A DNA stretch of 64,000 bases from Dyella subtropica. Its GTDB lineage: Bacteria > Pseudomonadota > Gammaproteobacteria > Xanthomonadales > Rhodanobacteraceae. The translations under genes were made by a program, and so were the position numbers. The stretch spans positions 62,001-126,000 of the forward strand of contig NZ_JAPDPD010000005.1 of NCBI RefSeq assembly GCF_026283965.1, read 5' to 3'. Of this stretch, positions 55,179 through 64,000 are shown in pieces (position 1 is the stretch's first letter; each line of letters opens with the position of its first letter). A model generated the notes under the pieces. That model did no database searches. It saw nothing but the letters and a program-made list of their open reading frames with translations, and was not told where the DNA came from.

Positions 55179-55986
55179 GTCCGCCGCCGCTGGCATCCAT
55201 CCGCAGCCTACGGCCGCGTCCACCCCGCTGGCGCCGACCAAGCTGCAAGTGCGCGACCTGCACTTCTATTACAACGGGTTCCATGCGCTGAAAGGCATCA
55301 ACATGGACATTCCGGAGAAGAAGGTCACCGCCATCATCGGCCCTTCCGGCTGCGGCAAGTCCACCCTGCTGCGCATCTTCAACCGCATCTACGCGATCTA
55401 CCCAAAGCTGGAAGCCAAGGGCGAGATCATCCTGGACGACGAGAACATCCTCGACACGCGCTATTCCATGAATAAGCTGCGCAGCAAGGTCGGCATGGTG
55501 TTCCAGAAGCCGGTGCCGTTCCCGATGACCATCTTCGAGAACGTCGCCTACGGCATCCGTCACCACGAACGCCTGTCGCGCGCCGACATGGATATCCGCG
55601 TGGAGCAGGCACTGCGCAGCGCGGCCCTGTGGGATGAAGTGAAGGACAAGCTCAAGCAGAATGCGTTGGGTCTGTCCGGCGGCCAACAGCAGCGCCTGTG
55701 CATCGCGCGCGGCATCGCATTGAAGCCCGAGGTGCTGCTACTCGATGAGCCGACCTCCGCGCTGGACCCGATCGCCACCGGCCGTATCGAACAGCTGGTG
55801 GAAGAGCTGAAAAGCGAGTACACCATCGTCATCGTCACCCACAACATGCAGCAGGCGGCACGCTGTTCCGACCTCACCGCCTTCATGTACCTGGGCGAGC
55901 TGATCGAGTTCGACCGCACCGAGCAGATCTTCACCAAGCCGGGCAAGAAGCAGACCGAGGACTACATCACCGGTCGTTTTGGCTAA
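55171..55986 (+). CDS. pstB: Phosphate ABC transporter ATP-binding protein
   Basis: A 271-residue cytoplasmic ATPase that powers PstCA. Walker A is GPSGCGKST (57-65), the signature is [14 protein letters not shown], and Walker B is [17 protein letters not shown]. The N-terminal 25 residues are a variable extension. The start overlaps pstA by 8 bp. Confidence 0.97.
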   Translation: MTESAAAGIHPQPTAASTPLAPTKLQVRDLHFYYNGFHALKGINMDIPEKKVTAIIGPSGCGKSTLLRIFNRIYAIYPKLEAKGEIILDDENILDTRYSMNKLRSKVGMVFQKPVPFPMTIFENVAYGIRHHERLSRADMDIRVEQALRSAALWDEVKDKLKQNALGLSGGQQQRLCIARGIALKPEVLLLDEPTSALDPIATGRIEQLVEELKSEYTIVIVTHNMQQAARCSDLTAFMYLGELIEFDRTEQIFTKPGKKQTEDYITGRFG

Positions 55987-55995
55987 ATACTTTTG

Positions 55996-56037
55996 CTCCC
56001 TCTCCCCCGTTCACAGATTGGTAATCGAGGGAGAGGG
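55996..56037. repeat. Small palindrome between pstB and phoU
   Basis: CCCTCTCCC (55998-56006) pairs with GGGAGAGGG (56029-56037). A similar CCCTCTCCC palindrome follows the trimeric adhesin gene at 6789-6834. It may slow read-through from pstB to phoU. Confidence 0.55.
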
Positions 56038-56094
56038 TTGGGTGAGGGGCCACCCCGCGACACCCTTCCCTATGACATCCAGGCGAGAGCGCAC

Positions 56095-56829
56095 ATGAGC
56101 GGCAGCGGCAAAGAACACATCATCAAGAGCTACGACGACGAGCTGGCGCGTCTCACCGGCGAAATCGTGCGCATGGGCGAGCTGGCGGTAACCCAGCTGG
56201 AGTCGGCGATCGACGTGGTGGAACGCCGCGATGAGCGCGCCGCACAGCGCGTAGTGGGCAACGACGACGCCATCGATCTGCTCGAGCAGGAAATCAGCCA
56301 CGACGTGGTGCGCCTGCTGGCGCTACGCGCCCCCATCGCCGGCGACCTGCGCAATGTGTTCGCCGCGCTGCGCATCGCCGCCGACATCGAGCGCATCGGC
56401 GACTACGCCGCCAACGTGGCAAAGCGCTCCATTCCGCTATCGATGGTGGCGCCAATCGCACCGACCAACGGCCTGGGCTACCTCGCCGAGCTGGCCGCGG
56501 CCGAAGTGCGCGAAGTACTGCTCGCCTATCGCGACCGCGACGCCGAACGTGCCTACCAGGTATGGAAGGACGACGCCGATCTGGACGAGGCCTACACCGG
56601 CTATTTCCGCCAGCTGCTCACCTACATGATGGAAGACCCGCGCAACATCACGCCATGCACGCATCTGCTGTTCATGGCCAAGAACATCGAGCGCATCGGC
56701 GACCACGCCACCAACGTCGCCGAGAGCATCTGGTTCCAGGTGCACGGAGAGCCGCTGAACACGCAGCGCAGCAAGCGCGACTTCACCTCCAGCCCAGAGA
56801 TGACCAAGTTGGGGAACAAGCCGGAGTGA
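56095..56829 (+). CDS. phoU: Phosphate signalling protein PhoU
   Basis: A 244-residue all-helical protein made of two three-helix PhoU repeats. Each carries the metal-binding pattern: LRIAADIERIGDYAANVAKR (about 90-109) and LLFMAKNIERIGDHATNVAE (about 195-214). It represses the PhoR-PhoB response when phosphate is plentiful, in contact with PstB. It closes the pst operon after a 108-bp gap with a small palindrome. The start at 56095 is preferred because the family N-terminus begins there. Confidence 0.96.
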   Translation: MSGSGKEHIIKSYDDELARLTGEIVRMGELAVTQLESAIDVVERRDERAAQRVVGNDDAIDLLEQEISHDVVRLLALRAPIAGDLRNVFAALRIAADIERIGDYAANVAKRSIPLSMVAPIAPTNGLGYLAELAAAEVREVLLAYRDRDAERAYQVWKDDADLDEAYTGYFRQLLTYMMEDPRNITPCTHLLFMAKNIERIGDHATNVAESIWFQVHGEPLNTQRSKRDFTSSPEMTKLGNKPE

Positions 56830-56880
56830 GGTGAGTGGCTCTTTTAGGAGAGCCGCAGAAAGTGTAAGTCCATCTCAAGG

Positions 56881-57046
56881 GCCTACCCCCTCCCAGCCCC
56901 CCCCTGTCCCACGGGACTAGCTTCGCGTCGCAAGCAAGGGGAGGAGCTAAGCGCTTGCGACACCGTGCTCCCTCCCTTGCTTGTTCCACAGGGACTTCCT
57001 TCGGTCGCAGCGAGGGTTGGGGAGGGGTGAACACTTGAGACATCGC
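56881..57046. repeat. Diverged relative of the MITE-like element interior
   Basis: The sequence contains, in inverted order, blocks found inside copies A and B: CCTGTCCCACGGGACTAGC, GTCGCAAGCAAGGGGAGG and GGGGAGGGGTGAACACTTG. The CCTGATTAG-type ends are missing, so it is a truncated or rearranged copy. It sits between convergent phoU and the SMR gene. Confidence 0.65.
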
Positions 57047-57060
57047 TGCCAGCTCTTTGC

Positions 57061-57384
57061 TCAATGCGCCCCACCCGTGAGCTTGAGCCCAACAATCCCA
57101 GCAAGCACCAACGCAACACAAATCAAGCGTGCCGGCGAAGCGGAATCGCCGAACAGCACCATGCCAAGAATCACCGCGCCCAGCGCGCCAATGCCAGTCC
57201 AGATCGCATAGGCCGTACCGATCGGCAGCGTTTTCACCGCCATCGCCAACAACACGATGCTCGCGATCATTGCCGACACGGTGCCGACGGTCGGCCACAG
57301 GCGCGAGAAACCATCGGTGTATTTCAGGCCAATAGCCCAGCCGATCTCAAACAGGCCGGCGAATACGAGATAGATCCAGGGCAT
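57061..57384 (-). CDS. gdx: SMR family exporter, probably guanidinium exporter
   Basis: A 107-residue inner-membrane protein with four hydrophobic helices. The membrane-embedded glutamate is in [20 protein letters not shown] (about E13) and the SugE/Gdx-like [19 protein letters not shown] is conserved. A guanidine-II riboswitch lies directly upstream, which decides between a general drug exporter and a guanidinium exporter: the latter is much likelier. Start at 57384 fits an AGGAG in the riboswitch tail. Confidence 0.85.
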   Translation of the reverse strand: MPWIYLVFAGLFEIGWAIGLKYTDGFSRLWPTVGTVSAMIASIVLLAMAVKTLPIGTAYAIWTGIGALGAVILGMVLFGDSASPARLICVALVLAGIVGLKLTGGAH

Positions 57385-57404
57385 GACGCCACTCCTCTTC
57401 ATGA

Positions 57405-57455
57405 AGAGCAGGGTCGTCCCCGCGAATGGGATACATGAAAGGTCGTCCCAACATG
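57405..57455 (-). promoter_or_regulatory. Guanidine-II (mini-ykkC) riboswitch
   Basis: On the minus strand two short hairpins carry the conserved ACGA loops: GGGACGACC (57449-57441) and GGGGACGACCC (57421-57411), separated by about 20 bases. An AGGAG ribosome site and the exporter start codon follow. This layout is the defining form of the class, which turns on translation when guanidine is present. Confidence 0.82.
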
Positions 57456-57517
57456 CCGGCCACAAGGGCCGGAGCGCCCATTTTATCCCACTGGCACTCC
57501 GAAGCCTGACCCGATAT

Positions 57518-57802
57518 TCAGGAGTGGATCTTGCGTTCCACGTCGCGCAACTCGCGCCGCACGCGGGCGCTGTTGGCAATGCCGTAGATGCCGATCAGCA
57601 ACCACGCCAGCTGCATCACGAACGCGGAAGTATTGAAGCTGCCGAACAACAGCGACAGCATCACACCAACCGCGCCGAGCACGTTCATCAGCTGAAAGAC
57701 CAGCCCATTCCCATGCAGCTTGCGCGCCTGCAACAGCAGGAAAGCCAATAGCACCAGCACCACACCGATATAACCGGCCCAGTCGTGCCACAGGAAGCTC
57801 AT
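57518..57802 (-). CDS. Small membrane protein of the CBU_0592 type
   Basis: A 94-residue protein with three hydrophobic helices ([57 protein letters not shown]) and a charged C-terminal tail. It resembles the CBU_0592-like family, from memory. Function unknown. The start overlaps the rlmB stop as ATGA, so the two are co-translated. Confidence 0.75.
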   Translation of the reverse strand: MSFLWHDWAGYIGVVLVLLAFLLLQARKLHGNGLVFQLMNVLGAVGVMLSLLFGSFNTSAFVMQLAWLLIGIYGIANSARVRRELRDVERKIHS

Positions 57803-58545
57803 CGCTTGTTCCTCCTTTGGCGCAATGCTTCGAACAGCACGACACCTGTCGCCACTGAAACGTTCAAGCTCTCCATCACGCCGGGCATGGGGATCTTGGC
57901 CACAAAGTCGCAGGTCTCGCGCGTAAGGCGGCGCATGCCCTCGCCTTCACTGCCAAGTACCAAAGCCACCGGACCTTTCAGGTCGATGTTGTAGATCGAG
58001 GTATCCGTATCACCGGCCAGCCCGGTGATCCACACACCCGCATCCTTCAAAGTGCGAAGCGCGCGCGCCAGGTTGGTGGCCGCGATCAACGGCACGCGGT
58101 CCGCACCGCCCGCCGACGCGCGGCGAACTACCGGCGTCAAACCTACAGCACGATCCTTGGGCACGATCACCGCCGTCACCTTCGCCGCCGCCGCACTGCG
58201 CAGGCAGGCGCCCAGGTTGTGGGGGTCGGTGACGCCATCCAGCACCAGCACCAACGCATCGGAGCCCGCCTGTTCCAGCAAATCCGGCAGGTCGCTTTCG
58301 TTGGCCATCGGCGGCGCTTCGTAGCGCGCCACCACGCCTTGGTGGCGCGCTTCGCCGGCGATCTTCTCCAGCTGCTCTCGCGGCCGGTGATGTACCGGGA
58401 TATTCAATGACCTGGCGCGTTCAACCAGTTCGTGCACGCGCGCATTACGCTGACCGTTTTCGACCAGCAGTTCGCGTATGCGCTCCGCATCGTTGCTCAG
58501 CGCACCTTCGACCGGGTTGATCCCGACGATCCAACTCTCACTCAT
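57799..58545 (-). CDS. rlmB: 23S rRNA 2'-O-methyltransferase RlmB
   Basis: A 248-residue SPOUT methyltransferase that modifies G2251 of 23S rRNA. It has an N-terminal substrate-binding domain (about 1-80), then the knot domain with GVTDPHNLGACLRSA (about 103-117), LVLGSEGEGMRRLTRETCD and IPMPGVMESLNVSVATGV. It overlaps rnr by 4 bp, a common pairing in proteobacteria. Confidence 0.95.
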   Translation of the reverse strand: MSESWIVGINPVEGALSNDAERIRELLVENGQRNARVHELVERARSLNIPVHHRPREQLEKIAGEARHQGVVARYEAPPMANESDLPDLLEQAGSDALVLVLDGVTDPHNLGACLRSAAAAKVTAVIVPKDRAVGLTPVVRRASAGGADRVPLIAATNLARALRTLKDAGVWITGLAGDTDTSIYNIDLKGPVALVLGSEGEGMRRLTRETCDFVAKIPMPGVMESLNVSVATGVVLFEALRQRRNKR

Positions 58546-61106
58546 CGCTTGCCTTTGGGTTTGCCGGGCCCAGTGGGCTTGCTCGGCTTGGAGGTCTTGC
58601 CCTTCTTCGCTGCGGCCGCCTTGGGAGCAGCCTTAGGTTTCGCCTTGCCGGCGGCCTTGGCGACACCGGACGGGCGTGCGGCATCGCGCGCATTATCGCG
58701 CGGCGACGCACCTGCCGTCGCCTTGCGGCCGGCAGGCAGCGAGTAACGCTCGCCCGCGCCAGCATAGTCATAAGCACGCGTAGTACGTGCCGGCGGAGCG
58801 ACCGCGTCGCGCTTCGGCACCAGGCGGAAATCGATCTTGCGGTCCTCCAGGCTGGCGCGCAGCACCTGGATGCGCACCTTGTCGCCCAGGCGGAACTGCG
58901 CACCGCTGCGCTCGCCCTTCAACAAATGGCGGATCGGGTCGAAATGGTAGTAGTCGTTGGATAGCTGGCTGATGTGCACCAGACCCGACACCTTCGACTC
59001 GTCCAGCTCCACAAACAAGCCGAACGAGGTGACGCCGGTGACCGTACCGTCGAACTCGCTGCCGATGTGCTTGGACATCCACGCGCACTTAAAGCGCTCA
59101 TCCACATCGCGCTCGGCCTCTTCCGCACGGCGTTCGCGCTGCGAGCAATGGATGGCCATGGCTCCCATCTGGGCCGGGCTGTAGGCGTAGTCGGCAGGCT
59201 TGCCGCCGGTTAGCGCGTAACGGATCGCACGATGCACCAGCAGATCTGGATAACGGCGAATCGGCGAAGTGAAGTGCGCATACGCCTCCAGCGCCAAACC
59301 GAAGTGACCGCGATTGTCGGGCTGGTAAGCCGCCATGCTCTGTGCGCGCAGCAGCACGGACTGGATCAACTCCTTCTCCGGGCGATCCTTCACCATGCGC
59401 AACACGTCGGCGAAATCGCCTGGGGTCACCTCGCTCACCGGCGGCATGCGCAACTTGAATTCGCGCAGGAACTGCTGCAGGTCCTCGTACTTCTCTTCCG
59501 GCGGCGGCTCATGCGCGCGGAACAGCGCAGGCATCTTGCGCTTCTCCAGGAACAGCGCCGCCTGCACATTGGCGGCGATCATGCATTCCTCAATGAGCTT
59601 GTGCGCGTCGTCGCGCTCGGTGGCGCCCATGGCCATCACGTCGCCGGTGTTGTCGAGGCGGAACTTCACCTCCGGCGTTTCGAAATCGATCGCGCCGCGA
59701 CGTTTGCGCTGCGTCGCCATCAGCTTGTAAAGATCGTGCAGGTGTTCGATCTGCGGCAGTACATCCGCCAGCTCATGACGCGCATCGGCATCGTTGAGGC
59801 CGACCACCTGCCACACTCGGTCATAGGTGAGGCGCGCATGCGAATACATCACGGCCTCGTAGAACTTCGATCTGGTGACCTCGCCCTCGGCATCGATCTG
59901 CATGTCGCAAACCATGCACAAGCGCTCCACCTTCGGGTTCAACGAGCAGATGCCGTTGGACAAGGTCTCCGGCAGCATCGGCACCACGAAACCAGGGAAA
60001 TAGGTAGACGTACTGCGCTCGTAGCCTTCACGGTCCAGCGCGCTGCCGATGCGCACATAGTGCGACACGTCGGCAATCGCCACGATCAAGCGGTAGCCGC
60101 CGCCCTTGCGCGGCTCCGCGTACACCGCATCGTCGAAGTCGCGCGCGTCCGCGCCGTCGATCGTCACCAGCGGCAGTGAGCGCAGATCCACCCTGCCCTG
60201 GCGCTCAGCCGCCGTCACCTCCGGCTCGACCTGCGCGGCGTCACGTAACACGTCGACCGGCCATTCGTGCGGCAAGTCGTGGCTGGCGATGGCCATCTCC
60301 ACCAACAGCGACGGCTGCAGGCGTTCGCCGAGCACGGCGCGGATGGCGCCCATCGGGCCACGGTGCGGCGTCGGCGGATCGGTAATCTCGGCCACCACGA
60401 TCTGGCCGGAACGCGCCCCCATGTCCTGCCCTGGCGCGATCATGATGTCCTGATGCAGACGGCGATCATCCGGCGCCACCAGGGTGACGCCGTTCTCCAC
60501 CACCACCCGGCCGACCAGCCGCGGCGAACGACGCTGCAGCACCTCGACAATGGCGCCCTGCTTGCGGCCGCGGCGGTCTACGCCGATCACGCTGGCCAGC
60601 ACGCGGTCTCCATGCAGCACCGCACGCATCTGCTGTGGCGATAGATAGAGATCCTCCCCCCCTTCGTCTGGCCGCAGGAAGCCGTAGCCTTCCGCATTGG
60701 CCAGCACCAGGCCGGGGATCAAGTCCAGCTTGTTGGTAGGCGCGTAGCCGCCCCGGCGACCTAGCAGCAGCTGGCCGTCGCGCACCATCGCCCCCAGGCG
60801 CTTGCGCAGGGCGTTGAGGTCTTGTTCGTCATACAGCTGCAGCGCCTCGGCGATGCGCGCCTCGGTGAGCAATTCGCCGCGCTCGGTGAGCAGCGCAAGA
60901 ATCGCCTCGCGGCTGGGAATGGGGCGCTCGTAGCGGCGGGATTCGCGCTCGGCGTGGGGGTCGAAGCCCTTCGACACTTTGGGCGCCGGTGAGGGCGGCG
61001 TGGCCGCGCGCTTGCGCGAGGCGGGTGCCGCCGCCTTCTTGGGTGAAGCCGGGCGACGGGAGGTCTTTTCCCCGTCCGCGCGTTTGTCCTTGTTTTTTCT
61101 GGTCAC
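58542..61106 (-). CDS. rnr: Ribonuclease R
   Basis: An 854-residue processive 3'-5' exoribonuclease that degrades structured RNA. In order: Lys/Arg/Ala-rich N-terminal tail (1-50), winged-helix and cold-shock domains (about 60-260), RNB catalytic domain (about 290-620, with IDGADARDFDDAVYAEP for metal-binding aspartates), S1 domain (about 680-765) and a basic Lys/Ala/Pro tail to the end. Both tails are low-complexity, as in other RNase R proteins. It is first in a three-gene operon with rlmB and the small membrane protein. Confidence 0.97.
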   Translation of the reverse strand: MTRKNKDKRADGEKTSRRPASPKKAAAPASRKRAATPPSPAPKVSKGFDPHAERESRRYERPIPSREAILALLTERGELLTEARIAEALQLYDEQDLNALRKRLGAMVRDGQLLLGRRGGYAPTNKLDLIPGLVLANAEGYGFLRPDEGGEDLYLSPQQMRAVLHGDRVLASVIGVDRRGRKQGAIVEVLQRRSPRLVGRVVVENGVTLVAPDDRRLHQDIMIAPGQDMGARSGQIVVAEITDPPTPHRGPMGAIRAVLGERLQPSLLVEMAIASHDLPHEWPVDVLRDAAQVEPEVTAAERQGRVDLRSLPLVTIDGADARDFDDAVYAEPRKGGGYRLIVAIADVSHYVRIGSALDREGYERSTSTYFPGFVVPMLPETLSNGICSLNPKVERLCMVCDMQIDAEGEVTRSKFYEAVMYSHARLTYDRVWQVVGLNDADARHELADVLPQIEHLHDLYKLMATQRKRRGAIDFETPEVKFRLDNTGDVMAMGATERDDAHKLIEECMIAANVQAALFLEKRKMPALFRAHEPPPEEKYEDLQQFLREFKLRMPPVSEVTPGDFADVLRMVKDRPEKELIQSVLLRAQSMAAYQPDNRGHFGLALEAYAHFTSPIRRYPDLLVHRAIRYALTGGKPADYAYSPAQMGAMAIHCSQRERRAEEAERDVDERFKCAWMSKHIGSEFDGTVTGVTSFGLFVELDESKVSGLVHISQLSNDYYHFDPIRHLLKGERSGAQFRLGDKVRIQVLRASLEDRKIDFRLVPKRDAVAPPARTTRAYDYAGAGERYSLPAGRKATAGASPRDNARDAARPSGVAKAAGKAKPKAAPKAAAAKKGKTSKPSKPTGPGKPKGKR

Positions 61107-61173
61107 TTATCTGCCTTGCTGAGGCACCGTGAAGGTTCCGACACGATGCGATGAAAAATTGGTGAGAGGATAG

Positions 61174-61202
61174 TTGACAACCCTACCCTCTGTGCCTAAT
61201 CT
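61174..61202 (+). promoter_or_regulatory. Sigma70 promoter of the tRNA-Leu gene
   Basis: TTGACA (61174-61179), a 17-bp spacer and TAATCT (61197-61202). The tRNA begins 38 bp after the -10. A GC-rich stretch follows, as in stringently controlled stable-RNA promoters. Confidence 0.85.
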
Positions 61203-61239
61203 ACGCGGCTCACGCAGCTGACATAGCAGCGCGACACCT

Positions 61240-61324
<85 letters not shown>

Positions 61325-61333
61325 ATTGTAGAC

Positions 61334-61357
61334 GAAGCCCGCCGCAAGGCGGGCTTC
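61334..61357 (+). terminator. Terminator after tRNA-Leu
   Basis: GAAGCCCGCC/GGCGGGCTTC stem with a GCAA loop, followed by TTCGTTTC. It lies 9 bp after the CCA end. Confidence 0.88.
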
Positions 61358-61377
61358 TTCGTTTCAGGGGATCGGCA

Positions 61378-61608
61378 CCAGCCAGCTTCCCCGGTTTATG
61401 CGGCGAGCAAGGCTGCACTGATTTCGCTAGCAAAGACGTTGTCGGGTGAACCGCTGCCGCAGGGCATTCGCGCGAACGTGGTCAGCCCCGGCCCGGTGAA
61501 CACGCCGCTGTACGGCAAGCTGGACATGGACGCCGCCGCGCTGGAAAGCACGCCGCCTTGATCGTCGGTACGGAAGTCATCGTCGACGGTGGCATGAGCC
61601 CGCTTTAA
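61378..61608 (+). pseudogene. Decayed short-chain dehydrogenase gene
   Basis: The frame reads [19 protein letters not shown], then [20 protein letters not shown], the catalytic YxxxK and the NVVSPGPV region of an SDR oxidoreductase. It then hits a stop after ESTPP. The true C-terminus (IVGTEVIVDGGMSPL) follows at once in another frame. So the N-terminal Rossmann half is gone and about 30 residues before the C-terminus are deleted. The remnant lies just after the tRNA terminator. The rest of the 61.36-61.71 kb gap holds no gene. Confidence 0.85.
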
Positions 61609-61707
61609 GAGCCTGCTCAATATCCCTGCGTGGCCCGCGCAGTGTTACAGCACTGGACTCGCGGCTGCCGTGGAGAAGCGATGCTCCACGGCAACCCCAG
61701 TCAGCGA

Positions 61708-62709
61708 TTAGCCTTTGGCGAACGCGAGCAGTTCCTTGTTGAACTCGTCCTGGTTGACCTGTGCCAAACCATGCGAAGCGCCCGGGAAGACCTTCAACGT
61801 ACCGTGCTTGACCAGCTTGACCGCCAGCCGCGACGCATCGTCGATCGGCACGATCTGGTCGTCGTCGCCGTGCACGAACAGCACCGGCACGTCGATCTTC
61901 TTGAGATCTTCGGTGAAATCCGTCTCGGAGAATTGCTTGATGCAGTCGTACTGCCCCTTCAGGCCGCCCTGCATACCCTGTAACCAGAAGGCATCGCGAA
62001 TGCCTTGCGAGACCTTGGCGCCGGGCCGGTTGGCGCCGTAGAACGGCGTAGTCAGATCCTTATAGAACTGCGAGCGGTCATTCCACACGCCTGCGCGAAT
62101 CCCGTCGAACACATCCTTGGGCAGGCCACCCGGATTGGTCTCGGTCTTCATCATCTGCGGCGGCACCGCGCCAACCAGCACCGCCTTGGCCACGCGCTTG
62201 GTGCCATGGCGCCCCATGTAGTGGGCGATCTCGCCGCCACCGGTGGAATGGCCGACCAGGATGATGTTCTTGAGATCCAGCGTATCGATCAGCGTGGCGA
62301 GATCGTCGGCATATGTATCCATGTCATTACCGTCGAACGTCTGCGTGGAGCGCCCGTGGCTGCGGCGATCATGCGCAATGGCGCGATATCCGTGCATGGA
62401 CATGAACATCATTTGCGCATCCCAAGCATCCGCGCTCAGCGGCCAGCCATGGGAGAACACCACTGGCTGCCCCTTGCCCAGATCCTTGTAGAAAATTTCA
62501 GTGCCGTCTTTAGTCTTGACCGTGCTGCTCATCGCATGTGCTCCGGATGGTTGGTTGGAACGATTCCCCTGTGCTGCAGCGGCGGATACCGCCTCGCTGG
62601 CGATCGATAACAAAGGCAACGCGACGCCTGCCGCCGCCGCGGCCATGCCACCGATCACCACCTTGCGCCGACCTGGGCTGAACTCATCAGCCGAATACTC
62701 GTGCGTCAT
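61708..62709 (-). CDS. Tat-exported alpha/beta hydrolase, chloroperoxidase/esterase-like
   Basis: A 333-residue protein with a twin-arginine signal ([20 protein letters not shown], about 13-32). The hydrolase domain begins near residue 60. Catalytic triad: serine in [19 protein letters not shown] (about 160-178), aspartate in [19 protein letters not shown] and histidine in [10 protein letters not shown]. This is the cofactor-free haloperoxidase/arylesterase family; the natural substrate is unknown. The start at 62709 has AAGG upstream and begins just before the Tat motif; the extension to 62901 is rejected. The 433 bp up to the next gene hold only a REP hairpin. Confidence 0.87.
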   Translation of the reverse strand: MTHEYSADEFSPGRRKVVIGGMAAAAAGVALPLLSIASEAVSAAAAQGNRSNQPSGAHAMSSTVKTKDGTEIFYKDLGKGQPVVFSHGWPLSADAWDAQMMFMSMHGYRAIAHDRRSHGRSTQTFDGNDMDTYADDLATLIDTLDLKNIILVGHSTGGGEIAHYMGRHGTKRVAKAVLVGAVPPQMMKTETNPGGLPKDVFDGIRAGVWNDRSQFYKDLTTPFYGANRPGAKVSQGIRDAFWLQGMQGGLKGQYDCIKQFSETDFTEDLKKIDVPVLFVHGDDDQIVPIDDASRLAVKLVKHGTLKVFPGASHGLAQVNQDEFNKELLAFAKG

Positions 62710-63041
62710 ACCTTCGTCTCCTCTTCGCCTGGCCCGGCCAACGCCGGGCAAAACCATCCCGTCCCGCGCCGCCAGGTACGGGTGATGTGACTTGCATCGG
62801 TGGAAAGCTATGGCAACGAACCGATACTGCTTTGTAGCTGTACGCGATAAGGCCGATGTCACAGAGTCGTGGTCAATGCGGCCTTGGGATATTCGCCGCA
62901 CCTGCTCGTGACGAATTCATCTTGGCTTCGACCATGACCACGGAGGCATAGACAGTCCTGCAATCTTCGTCGGCATTCTTGCAAGGCCGACATCACCAGC
63001 ACATACCCATTTGGGGAAATCGGCGAGACCTGAAAGGCTTA

Positions 63042-63113
63042 TGTAGGAGCGCACCCTGTGCGCGACAAACCGGCGGTCCTGCCGGTTTGTCGCGCACAAG
63101 GTGCACTCCTGCA
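63042..63113. repeat. REP-like hairpin between two hydrolase genes
   Basis: Ends TGTAGGAGCGCACCCTGTGC and GCGCACAAGGTGCACTCCTGCA are inverted, and the middle forms GACAAACCGGC...GCCGGTTTGTC. It is 30 bp after the partial hydrolase stop codon, which suggests a terminator role. The rest of 62710-63041 shows no gene. Confidence 0.8.
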
Positions 63114-63142
63114 GGGAGTGACGCCGGACTTTAAACAAACCT

Positions 63143-64000
63143 TCAAGGCGACTCGCCAAGCACCTTCACGATCAGATTGATGGCCTCGTCGTTGCGATAG
63201 ACCCGGTGCCCCGACGTCACCGTCGTGGTCGACACCGCGCCTGGTAGAAAGGTGCTCTGCAAGGACACGATGCCATCGCCGGGAACCGTTTCGCCCGGCA
63301 AGCTGCCGGCGATGGTGTAGTAACGCACGCCGCCGACCGGCATCAGCGTGGATGCCGCGCGACTGACGGGCTGAGTCATGCTCAGCGTGCTGATGCTGCT
63401 CAGGCCGTGCTCGCGATAGTTCGCCAATAGCTCAGGCCGGAAGCCATCCGGATTGGCCTTGACCAAACGGGCAAACGCATCGATTTCGGGACCGTTCGGC
63501 CTGACCAGATAGGAAGCGAGGCGCCCGACGACATCTTCCGTCACTGGGCTGCCATGATGCGGCGTGGCCAGAAAGAACGCCGTATCCACGCCGGGATACG
63601 GCGCAAAGCGAAGGACATGGTCGAGTAAAGCGAGGTCTTCCGCACGGCCATGCAGCTGCGCCACCGGCACCGTGGCGGCGGCCTGCCATAGCGTGTCGCT
63701 GCTGTCCGCTGAGAGCAGACGCGCAATCATCCCGCCCATGCTGTGCCCGACCAGCACCATGCGCGCGCGTGCCGGATCGTGGCCCGCGGGATCGACCGTT
63801 GCCCAGGCGCGATCCAGAAACTGTTTCACGCGCCAACGGGAAAGCAGCACCGGCGCGCTGGTCTGATAGACCACATGCCATACCTGGTAGCGCGCCCGCA
63901 GCGCCGGCGTGCCCTGGATGCGGTTGGTCAGGCGTGCCCAGATCAGCGGACTGGCCGCCAGACCATGCAGCATCACCACCGGGATTTTGTGCGGGTCGTA
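63143..64000 (-). CDS. Lipase-like alpha/beta hydrolase, 5' end outside the window
   Basis: At least 286 residues are visible; translation continues to the window edge as YDPHKIPVVMLHGLAASPL, so the start lies beyond base 64000. The nucleophile serine is in VLVGHSMGGMIARLL, and AFFLATPHHGSP is the family's next landmark. The aspartate may lie in PGDGIVSLQS and the histidine in TSGHRVYRNDEA. Similar proteins are lipoproteins or esterases with an N-terminal domain that is not seen here. Substrate unknown. Confidence 0.8.
   Translation of the reverse strand, partial: YDPHKIPVVMLHGLAASPLIWARLTNRIQGTPALRARYQVWHVVYQTSAPVLLSRWRVKQFLDRAWATVDPAGHDPARARMVLVGHSMGGMIARLLSADSSDTLWQAAATVPVAQLHGRAEDLALLDHVLRFAPYPGVDTAFFLATPHHGSPVTEDVVGRLASYLVRPNGPEIDAFARLVKANPDGFRPELLANYREHGLSSISTLSMTQPVSRAASTLMPVGGVRYYTIAGSLPGETVPGDGIVSLQSTFLPGAVSTTTVTSGHRVYRNDEAINLIVKVLGESP

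Noticed and set aside
62917-63159. An 80-residue minus-strand frame
   Set aside because: Mostly encoded by the REP hairpin; no ribosome site or domain.

Overview
The window looks like chromosomal DNA of a high-GC gammaproteobacterium in the Xanthomonadales, most likely Rhodanobacteraceae (Dyella/Luteibacter/Rhodanobacter-like). The reasons are the gene order asd-fimV-truA-trpF ... trpB-trpA-accD, the protein styles (FimV/HubP-like, DUF3025, GreB, RNase R), and many dispersed palindromes that begin TGTAGGAGCGCACC. The genus is an inference. Almost everything is core housekeeping; accessory DNA occurs as short islands and repeats between operons.

Layout. 1-6.2 kb: a signalling cluster with a membrane hybrid histidine kinase, a LysM-FecR surface protein and a CHASE2 membrane receptor that lacks an output domain. 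6.3-10.8 kb: an orphan excisionase-type HTH protein and a 1324-residue YadA-type trimeric adhesin. 11.2-16.2 kb: REP repeats, gltX, an outer-membrane beta-barrel protein, a DUF4399 protein, a glycosyltransferase and a PAP2 phosphatase. 16.2-16.9 kb: a non-coding interval with a four-fold tandem array of DnaA-box-like sites, followed by a MITE-like element with terminal inverted repeats and a target-site duplication. 17-25 kb: accD, trpA, trpB with a divergent LysR (TrpI-like) gene, then a break in the trp block made of a JmjC/cupin protein, an AlbA_2 ATPase and the 3' end of a type I restriction specificity gene, then trpF and truA.

25-34 kb: fimV, a small coiled-coil protein, asd, a 2-hydroxyacid dehydrogenase, aroC, a second copy of the MITE-like element with a perfect 9-bp duplication, prmB, a cupin and psd. 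34-50 kb: a lytic transglycosylase, greB, rimO, a dienelactone hydrolase/HIT pair, dcd, an FMN reductase/ApbC pair, metG, a soluble RnfB-like ferredoxin and nth. 49.5-57 kb: a phosphate-starvation region with an OprO/OprP-like porin preceded by a good Pho box, rnt, and pstSCAB-phoU. 57-64 kb: a guanidine-II riboswitch in front of an SMR exporter, rlmB, rnr, a tRNA-Leu(CAG) with a clear sigma70 promoter, a decayed SDR gene and two alpha/beta hydrolases (the last one runs off the window).

The observations most worth following are the DnaA-box-like array next to accD, the transposed palindromic element with 9-bp duplications, the restriction-modification scar inside the trp block, the riboswitch-gdx pair and the Pho-controlled porin. 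All functional statements come from reading motifs in the sequence; no database search was run.
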